Source of the DNA: Artocarpus heterophyllus
Lineage: Eukaryota; Streptophyta; Magnoliopsida; Rosales; Moraceae
Reading direction: 5' to 3'
Length of the DNA stretch: 64,000 nucleotides
Assembly: GCA_025403435.1 (NCBI GenBank)
Contig: CM046348.1
Location: forward strand, 28,414,148 to 28,478,147
The translations under genes and the position numbers were made by a program. Below the pieces are notes generated by a model. The model had not been told where the DNA came from and searched no databases. It saw only the letters and a program-made list of their open reading frames with translations. Shown piece by piece: positions 57,001 through 64,000 of the stretch. Positions within the stretch are counted from its first letter, which is position 1. Every line of letters begins with the position of its first letter.

Positions 57001-60000
57001 TTGTGAGGATGAGCTCTACCTAATGGGTTCCTAATAGTTCTGTGCAGATTTTATTTTAAAAAGGAAGAGAACAGTGGGATGCCTTGTCTAATTTCTCCTT
57101 AATGACTAGCTAAGGGGTGAAAATTCTGGGCTTCTACTGGTTTTATGGTGAAGATCACCAATAGTACAGATTGTCTCTGTTTCTTGCTTTAAAAAAAAAA
57201 GGATTCTCTCTGTTTCGAATCTTAGATATTTATGGTCTCAGTTTGCAAGGTTGGGATTCCAATATCATGACCAGAGGCTGTTATAGAAATTCATGGGAAC
57301 TCATCGGTGGCAAGATGTATGGTGGAAGTTATCTACTTTTGTCTCTTGAGTTTCCTAGGCTATATTGACCATTTTCTTCATGTCTTCCATCTGTCAGGGT
57401 AACATTAGGTTGTTTTTTAAGTTCTTTGATAGCCTTATTTTTAACTGGTTATAGTTTCAAACTTAAGCCTAACAAGCAAGTTTGGGGGACTTTTGGATTA
57501 TAAAAAGAAAAAGAAATAAAAAATAAAAATAAAAACCCTTGGATGGTAAGAAATATTGATGTTTCATCTTCATTATATTTCTTTAATTCTGTTTATTTCG
57601 TGATTTTCTGACTCCTTTCTTGCTAGTCTTTTTTCCCTTTTCTGATTATGTGCCTTAGTCCTCACTCGCCAGGCTGTTAACCTGCCCATTTTGTTTGGAA
57701 CTAATTTACCACTACTCACCATGGTTCAACTGTTTGTGTTTCTGTGAACTTGTCTGAGGATTAACACCAGTTGTGTGATTCAGGAAACCATGTGCTATTG
57801 CTACCTTTCTTCCTCTTGTTGATATTTTACCTTTTAGCATTGCATATCTATGTTTGACAAGCCGCTGGGTTTTGGCCCAAGTGAAATGGTGGTAGTAAGA
57901 TGTCTAATTTGGAGAAAGGGAAACCTAAATCACTGAGAAAAGTTATACTTGCTATGCACGTAGATAACAACCTTGAATTTGGGCCATTTACAGTAACGTA
58001 TTAAATTGCATTGTCTGCTTAGGCAAGCTATTTGGACCAACGAGTCGGCCGCCTTTTGTATTTTTCAAATAGCTTATATATCTTCTAAGTAGCTTTTTCG
58101 TCTGCTTTGCATTTGTTTGTAAAAGAATTTCTTTCATATTTGCATGTGGAAAGAGACTGGTGATGTTCTATTAGATTTTTGAACTTGTACAACAAGTTTG
58201 GGGCTTGTATTACTTTTTTTAATTTATTTTTTAAACTTATGAACTCTCTGATTCAGGCACTTTTATAGTGATGCAGTTTTGCTTGATTTGTGGACAATGA
58301 GTTATATGTGCATGGCTCAATAATGCAGTTTGTAATGAATTCATCTAGGGCTGTTCGGGCTATGAATGAAACATTGAAGCAAAATCGTTTTTTGAGAGAG
58401 CAAGGCGAGGATGTGTCTTTAGACGACAGAAATAGGAGTTCTGCTCTGCAAAATAATGTAGGTTTTCTCTTGTCCTGGTAGCAGCAGACTCAGATTATCT
58501 TTTTGGCATAGTCTTTCTTCTCTTTGTCGAATCATTATTTATTTATTATTTTTATTTACGTTTGAGCTCATTGTGTGGACAGAATTGATTTATCCTGTTT
58601 GTTAGCGAACGCGTTCGATGTTTATGTATCTAAACTGAATTTTGGCACGGTTGCTAAGTAACCCTCTAGATTTATTGGTCACGGGAGTTTTACTTTTGAG
58701 CCTACTATAGGTTTTAGATACATTTTTATGGATGTATAAATGTTAAGCCTTTTCAATTTCTAAGCTTCTTTTTATTGGAAAATAATCAAGTGATCAATGA
58801 ATGCTTTTTGGTTAATTTAAAAAAAAAATCTTTAGATGTTGTTGTGTGGGAAATCTGTCTAGTGCTTTACTGGAAGCTTTTTTAGCTTTTGTTTATGTGT
58901 TAATTGTTTCTTGATGGCATGATGAATCATCTGATGCAAAGTCTTTTATTCTCTCCTTCAGGAACAAATTTCTCAGAAGGCAATATCATTGCCCTCATCT
59001 CCACATGATTATAGGAGTCAAACTTCTGAGAGAAGTGGACATTCAGGTTATGTGGTGAATGATGAATTGGTATCAACATGGAATAAAGTTCTTCAATCTT
59101 CCATGTTTAATAACAAACCTTTATTACCTTACCAAGAATGGAATATTGATTTCTCGGAGCTGACCGTTGGAACTCGTGTTGGTATAGGTATGTATCACTC
59201 TTAAAACTTTGCTTTCTTGGCTTTGAAAACAACTTATTTCATTTCTTGCTCCCGCACCCTCCTATTCTTAAACATAACCACTATATATTTAGCTGCTGTT
59301 TAGATTGATGTAAACTACGTTGTTTTTTTGTTTTGTTTTTGTTTTTTGTTGTGTTTTGTTTTTTGTTTTTTGTTTTTTGTTTTTGTTTTGTTTTGTTTTG
59401 GTTGGTTGGTTGTTTTGTTGGTTTGTTGGTTTATTTGTTTGTTTGTTTTTTTGTTTTTGTTTTTGTTTTTTTTGTTTTTGTTTTTGTTTTTTTTTTTTTT
59501 TCTTGCATTAGTTCTTTTCAATTTCTATTGTAGAATATACTGAGATTATCAATTTTAAGTAAAAGCTTGGAGGGTTTTAATTTAGTGTTAGCATCTGATA
59601 ACTGTTTATGTTGGTAGTTGATTTGCCATGAAAATGGAAAAAGGCTCATTCTGCACCTAATCTTGCATCAAACGGTCGCCTAGACAATCCAATCTCCTCC
59701 AGAAGTTGGAATGTCAACTGTTAAGTTTTCAGCTACTAGAGAAGAGGGGCAACAACCTTTTGAGTGGGATTATATCCGACTTGTAGAGTTCCATGGCTAA
59801 AAATATTTCTATGAATACAGATAGAATTGTTGGAAAGATAGATCTATTTAATAAAAAGGAAAAGAAAGAAAGAAACAAACAAGAGTACTAAACTTAAGAA
59901 ATGCAAGGAAGTAAACTTATGTGGTTGTTGAAATTCTATAATTGGAACGTCATTATGAGCTAGAATGTCGCGTGGTAATGTGGTAAGGATACTAAAAAAC

Positions 60001-62381
60001 CTGAAAATTTGAAGCTGCGTTTGTTGAGAGGTGAAGGTTTTGTAAGTTAGTTGGATTTCTGGGGTTTCACTACAAGACAATAGTTTGCCCCTGAAATCTA
60101 GTCTTCCATATTTCCGTCTGTCTTGTAATGGTTTTGATTCAAAATTGCTTTTTATAAAAAGATTTGCTGACTTTAACAATAAAGTAGAAACTGTTAACCG
60201 ATAGAGGAAAAAACAGCATCGTCTCATGCTGGAAAAATATTATGTTTTCTTTCTTTTAATGAAATGAATCCATTTGCTTTGTTAACTGTTATGTTGTACT
60301 TTCCACATCTAGGGTTCTTTGGAGAAGTCTTCCGCGGCATTTGGAATGGAACAGATGTAGCAATTAAGGTTTTCTTGGTGCAAGATCTAACTGCTGAAAA
60401 CATGGAAGATTTCTGCAATGAGATATCCATTCTTAGGTATGCTCTATAGCCCGTCAATTATCTATTATCATGTGATTTTCTGTGGTATTTAGTTTGTTGT
60501 ACAGTTTTCTAATGCCATGCTCTTTGTTTTTTGTGCATGGTTGTCCAGCCGACTTCGACATCCCAATGGTACTACTTTTTTACCTGCTTATTCTTGCATC
60601 TTCATATGTTGTGTTTATAATTGCTTCACACAATGGTCAATATAATAGATTCAGTTGATCACAACGTTCCCATTGTTTTTGGACAATTGTTGATATGAAA
60701 ATGCCGATACATGCAGTTATTTTATTTCTGGGTGCGTGCACAAAGCCTCCACGTCTGTCGATGGTTACAGAGTATATGGAAATGGGATCCTTGTATTATT
60801 TGATTCACTTAAGTGGTCAAAAGAAAAAGCTTAGCTGGCGGAGAAGACTAAAAATGTTGCGAGATATATGCAGGTCTGTCCACCCTATCCATATTTTGTA
60901 AACCTCTCTTGCTTTTTGTTAAAGAATCTGTGGTGTTTTGTGAATACGCACCCTTTTTTTTTTTTTCCTTTTTATTTTCTGAATCAGCTGCTATAACATT
61001 TTTATGAGCTTAAAGATTCCATTTTCATGAACACGAGAGAGTATTGTTTAAGAAACATAGACCCCAGACAGTTTCATGATCATCTGAAGAAAGGACGACC
61101 GAGAGGGTGTTGTTTGGTAAACGCAATCCTGTATTCAGTTTCATTGAATAGTTGCTCACCGAGAGCGGGAGAGTGAGAGTGAGAGTAAGATATGATGGAA
61201 TGTACTTGAATGTTGAGGGTCAGCAGACTCATTACCGAGTCGTTATAGTAGCTTATTTTTGCACTGTTTAGAACAGAGAATTACTGTTCTTTTTAAATAG
61301 AGTAGAAACTAAGAAACACGGCACAACATGTGTTTCCACCTTTTTTTTCAACATGCTTCTTCCGGCGCTTGTTGCACTGGTTGCTTTAAAATTGATGTTT
61401 CCCTAGACTTATTTTTTGTAGATTGGTTGTATTTCCACCTACCTGTACTCCTTGCATGTGAGTAACTTAATGGAGGCGACGAAGCTAGAAAGGAGGCCTT
61501 TTAATACGTTTGATTGCTTTGGTTAATGTTCCTACCAAAATACACCTTATGGATGATATCAACGACATATTTTGGGACATTAATTATGTTTAAGTCAATT
61601 GGCGTTATTTGGCCTCCCTCATGACTAAACTGTAATCCACGCCTTCCATCTAGTACTTAAAACCGTAGCTGAGTTTTATTGATTTTGTTTTTGAAATTGA
61701 CAAGAGAATATAAAGTTCGTACTGACTAAAGATCTTTTGTTGGAACAGAGGGCTGATGTGCATACACCGGATGAAGATAGTTCATCGGGACCTAAAAAGT
61801 GCAAATTGTCTTGTGAATAAGCATTGGACGGTCAAGATCTGTGATTTTGGACTCTCAAGAATAATGACAGAAACTCCCATAAAGGACTCCTCATCTGCAG
61901 GAACTCCAGAATGGATGGCACCTGAACTTATTCGAAATGAACCCTTCACTGAAAAGTGCGATATTTTTAGCCTTGGGGTCATAATCTGGGAACTCTGCAC
62001 TCTAAACAGACCGTGGGAGGGAGTACCACCAGAAAGGGTATATGCGCACATAATATATACTTATTTTACCCTTTTTATTATTATTTATTGAAGAATTATA
62101 TTCGGATTCTGGAGTATTAAGAATGTCACTTCTACTGCACAGGTAGTTTATGCTGTAGCTAACGAGGGATCCAGGCTGGAGGTTCCTGAAGGTCCACTTG
62201 GCAGTCTAATTTCAGGTTAGAATTGTGTAATTTTAATGGAAATGTTGGATAATTTCTTTTGCTTCATATGTTTTTCTCATTGTGTGTTTTGATTGCAGAT
62301 TGTTGGGCTGAGCCGCATCAAAGGCCAAGCTGTGAGGAGATACTCACCCGATTGCTCGACTGCGAGTATACTCTTCGCTGA
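52330..62381 (+). CDS. Raf-like MAPKKK with EDR1-type N-terminal domain (subgroup B3, RAF14/RAF15-like)
   Basis: Predicted Ser/Thr kinase of 791 residues from 16 coding exons, all GT..AG and frame-consistent: 52330-52578, 52686-52889, 53162-53350, 53539-53798, 53896-54009, 54277-54366, 54857-54952, 55253-55345, 58349-58457, 58962-59187, 60313-60436, 60549-60568, 60717-60873, 61749-62037, 62143-62215, 62299-62381. EDR1/CTR1-type domain at about residues 85-300 (DELHALRGEGFKADIILVDA, FPGQLLPRTTKAIFMTHISA), then a Ser/Arg-rich linker. The kinase domain is at about 527-788: glycine loop GIGFFGEV (542-549), VAIK Lys562, HRDLKSAN with Asp658, DFG Asp676, GTPEWMAPE ending at 703. All catalytic residues are present. 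Plant Raf-like kinases act in stress, ABA and ethylene-type signalling; the specific role is not shown. The start is the first ATG giving the family's MEETRDDAGP-type N-terminus. Related genes, from memory: Arabidopsis At2g42640 and At3g58640. Confidence 0.93.
54022..54054. repeat. (TA)n microsatellite in intron 5
   Basis: An uninterrupted TA run just after the donor of exon 5, followed by a poly-T tract near 54097. Length is likely to vary between individuals. Confidence 0.9.
55490..57330 (+). mobile_element. LINE (L1-type) relic in intron 8
   Basis: In plus-strand frames, scattered matches to a plant L1 reverse transcriptase appear in the right order. EEDEEIRRVVFDCGKDSFGF is near 56474, corresponding to the EI..AVF..G.DK.PGPDGF block. 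LGDIIYRV and TSRQTMDLILVS are near 56740-56820, corresponding to the Q.AF..GR.I.D block. GIIFKTVFGEANDHVD is near 56855-56907, corresponding to FK.DF.KA.D.VDW, with the catalytic Asp lost. Stops are frequent. The borders and any poly-A tail are unclear. It accounts for most of the 3003-bp intron. Confidence 0.55.
59317..59502. repeat. T/G-only low-complexity tract (TTTTG-like) in intron 10
   Basis: About 185 bp of almost pure T and G in tttttg/ttttg/tttg/ggtt units. It produces overlapping Phe/Leu/Val/Cys open frames on the plus strand and Lys/Asn/Gln frames on the minus strand. None is a gene. Confidence 0.95.
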
Positions 62382-62796
62382 TACGATCTCCTGTTTGTGT
62401 ATGGAAAACTCGGGTAGAGGTGTTACCTTGTATTCTCGGCTTCAGTTGTATACTGTCTTGAGTTTTCTTATCATTGTAAAATCATAAAAATTGCTCCTTT
62501 TTCCCATTTCAGATGGTGCAAAACCCATCCTTTTTTGTGCAATCAGATCAAAGTTTGTTGAATGAGCAATTGTTGGATTCGTTTCTTTTTTGCACCTGCC
62601 GCAGTTCCAATTGCACATTAACGATGCACAAACCTCCAAATCAAAAAAGTGCTCTTAAGAAGATTAAGCAAAATTTCATCAGGTTTATAACTATACTAAC
62701 TAAACGCATTAACCAAGATGTGCAACTCAAGTCTCAACAACTCAAAACTGTCTTACATTATTTCCCACAAAAACTTGGTGCATTTCCGTATTACAC
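62382..62796. other. Convergent 3' region between the kinase gene and MAX2
   Basis: 415 bp separate the two stop codons. Both 3' UTRs must lie here and may overlap in antisense. The short open frames (for example 62513-62893 plus) are not recognised. Confidence 0.6.
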
Positions 62797-64000
62797 TCAA
62801 TCGTCAATCGGACGCCTATTCAGTGCGTCTTCAAAACGGCAACAAGAATCAACTCTCATCTCTGTACTCATGTCATTCTCCGGCGCAGGATAGTAGTCCC
62901 CTCTCAGCTGCACATCTCTCAGGTTGGGTATCCTCAGCAGAAAATTCATAAAATGTTCGTGAGCTGTCCCATGGATGAAGAGCTTCCTCAGATTGAGGCA
63001 CTCAGCGAGCAGCCCTGCCGCAGGTAGCGACAGACTCCTCTGGTTGACATCCCTATCCTGTGGGGGCCAATAATCAAGCTCGTTGAGGCTCAGAATGCCA
63101 ATCCCATTGAGGAAAAACCTCTCCCAGAGGCTCAAATCCATCTGGCCCGACGGAGCAGTCAGTGCATAGCCTATTGTGTCACCGCAATCCAACACCATTT
63201 TCGTCAGATGGGGATAGCTCGCGAGGCTGCTCAGCCCGAATGCCCGCTCTTTTGGCTTGTGCTGCCTCCGGCAATCCCCTTCGACCTTTATCCAAATCTC
63301 CTCCAAGTTGGGGCAATCCTCTAAACCCGCCATTAGCAACGGTGAAAGAAGTTCTCCTACGCCAATCCACAGAGAGAGATACTGAAGCCTGTCCCAGCTT
63401 TTGCTGCACCAAAATCCATTGTCATAGCCATCGTAAGAAGAACCCAAACTCAGATCGTACCTCATTCTCTTCTTGCTTCTCTGCTCATCATCATAGTCTC
63501 CTTCGCTCTCTAACATTTCATTTAGATCAAAACTGCGATCCCCTCCACCTGAATTGTCGCAATTCTCAGAGTTTTCCCATACACAGTCAATGTGGAGCCG
63601 CTGAATGCGATCACGAATTGGCTCCAGCGCATGCAACGATGCCGTGGCATCGAGATTCTTACAACAAGAGATGCTGACGTCCACAAGAGTCCGGCGAAGC
63701 AAAGAAGCCATCGTCCTCAGCCCCTTGACCGTAATCTCCTTGCAGCCATGGACATGGAATTTGGTGAGCCTACAACAACCTCTGCCAATCTCTATCAATC
63801 CCATGTCCGTCAAGTCCGCCGAGTTCTTGATCGTCAGCGACTGCAGTCCTTGGCAAAGAGCAACACCATCAAGCTGCGAGCCAATCGCCGAGCACACTCC
63901 GTGGAATTGCCCCAGTTTTAGAGCTCTCAAGCTAGGGCATTTCTGGCCCAGCACCTCCAAGGCCAATCCGCTGTCCCTGACGTTCAGGCAAACGTCCAGA
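62797..64000 (-). CDS. MAX2: F-box/LRR protein MAX2 (D3/RMS4), C-terminal part, cut by window edge
   Basis: MAX2 is the F-box subunit of a nuclear SCF ubiquitin ligase. With the receptors D14 and KAI2 it marks D53/SMXL repressors for degradation in strigolactone and karrikin signalling. The window holds about 400 C-terminal residues of a protein usually near 700; the frame is open to 64000, so the F-box and first LRRs lie outside. Seen in order: LRR pieces (LGQKCPSLRALKLGQFHGVC, LTKFHVHGCKEITVKGLRTM), an acidic/basic insert (NEMLESEGDYDDEQRSKKRM), WERFFLNGIGILSLNELDYW, AGLLAECLNLRKLFIHGTAH, and the highly conserved end RDVQLRGDYYPAPENDMSTE followed by MRVDSCCRFEDALNRR. The stop TGA is at 62797-62799. 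There is no intron, as is usual for MAX2. It converges on the kinase gene. Confidence 0.95.
   Translation of the reverse strand, partial: LDVCLNVRDSGLALEVLGQKCPSLRALKLGQFHGVCSAIGSQLDGVALCQGLQSLTIKNSADLTDMGLIEIGRGCCRLTKFHVHGCKEITVKGLRTMASLLRRTLVDVSISCCKNLDATASLHALEPIRDRIQRLHIDCVWENSENCDNSGGGDRSFDLNEMLESEGDYDDEQRSKKRMRYDLSLGSSYDGYDNGFWCSKSWDRLQYLSLWIGVGELLSPLLMAGLEDCPNLEEIWIKVEGDCRRQHKPKERAFGLSSLASYPHLTKMVLDCGDTIGYALTAPSGQMDLSLWERFFLNGIGILSLNELDYWPPQDRDVNQRSLSLPAAGLLAECLNLRKLFIHGTAHEHFMNFLLRIPNLRDVQLRGDYYPAPENDMSTEMRVDSCCRFEDALNRRPIDD

Noticed and set aside
59315..59543. Four overlapping open frames of Phe/Leu/Cys or Lys/Asn
   Set aside because: Artefact of the TTTTG-like low-complexity tract in intron 10.
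63162..63921. Plus-strand frames of 171 and 109 codons
   Set aside because: Antisense shadows of the GC-richer MAX2 coding sequence.
1..64000. CRISPR arrays, tRNA or rRNA genes, bacterial promoters
   Set aside because: None seen; the direct repeats present are short tandem or transposon-derived and the genome is plant nuclear.

Overview
This window is plant nuclear DNA, most likely from a eudicot. It is AT-rich and crowded with decayed retrotransposons, DNA transposons and a Helitron. Two host genes lie at the right end with plant-type GT..AG introns. The species cannot be named from sequence alone. No tRNA, rRNA, CRISPR or bacterial-type feature was seen.

Layout. 1-889: probable LTR of another retroelement on the minus strand, abutting a truncated Ty1/copia element (copia A, 890-about 5397). 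5.4-11.0 kb: AT- and T-rich DNA without a recognisable gene. About 11.06-20.9 kb: a decayed Helitron with Rep (HUH)/helicase remnant, RPA-like remnant, an intronless pseudogene of the cytokinin-activating enzyme LOG on the opposite strand, tandem repeats, and a Helitron-type 3' hairpin. 21.6-24.6 kb: a GC-richer block that may be an old LTR element, split by an AT-rich PIF/Harbinger-like element (H1). 25.5-27.8 kb: a 552-bp tandem duplication leading into a second, oppositely oriented member of that family (H2). 28-35 kb: small TIR elements, the 3' part of a CACTA-like element carrying Ulp1-type protease exons, a hAT MITE with a perfect 8-bp target duplication, and a repeat seen twice. 35093-41521: a complete but inactivated Ty1/copia element (copia B) with two LTRs and a TATAT target duplication. 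42.4-48.4 kb: four long-TIR elements in a row. 49-50.3 kb: small repeats.

Host genes. 50.5-62.4 kb (+) is a complete Raf-like MAPKKK with an EDR1-type N-terminal domain: 16 coding exons, 791 codons plus stop, including a 20-bp microexon, a 3-kb intron with a LINE relic, and several upstream ORFs. 62797-64000 (-) is the C-terminal part of the F-box/LRR protein MAX2 of strigolactone/karrikin signalling, cut by the window edge. The two genes converge with 415 bp between their stop codons. From memory, the Arabidopsis MAX2 locus also lies beside a Raf-like kinase of this type, which suggests conserved microsynteny.

No intact autonomous transposon was found: all coding parts of the mobile elements carry stops, frameshifts or truncations. 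The most unusual items are the intronless LOG copy inside the Helitron, the H1/H2 family with repeated subterminal motifs, the Ulp1 exon duplication with a hAT inserted 17 bp before a splice acceptor, and the splice-spanning uORFs of the kinase gene.
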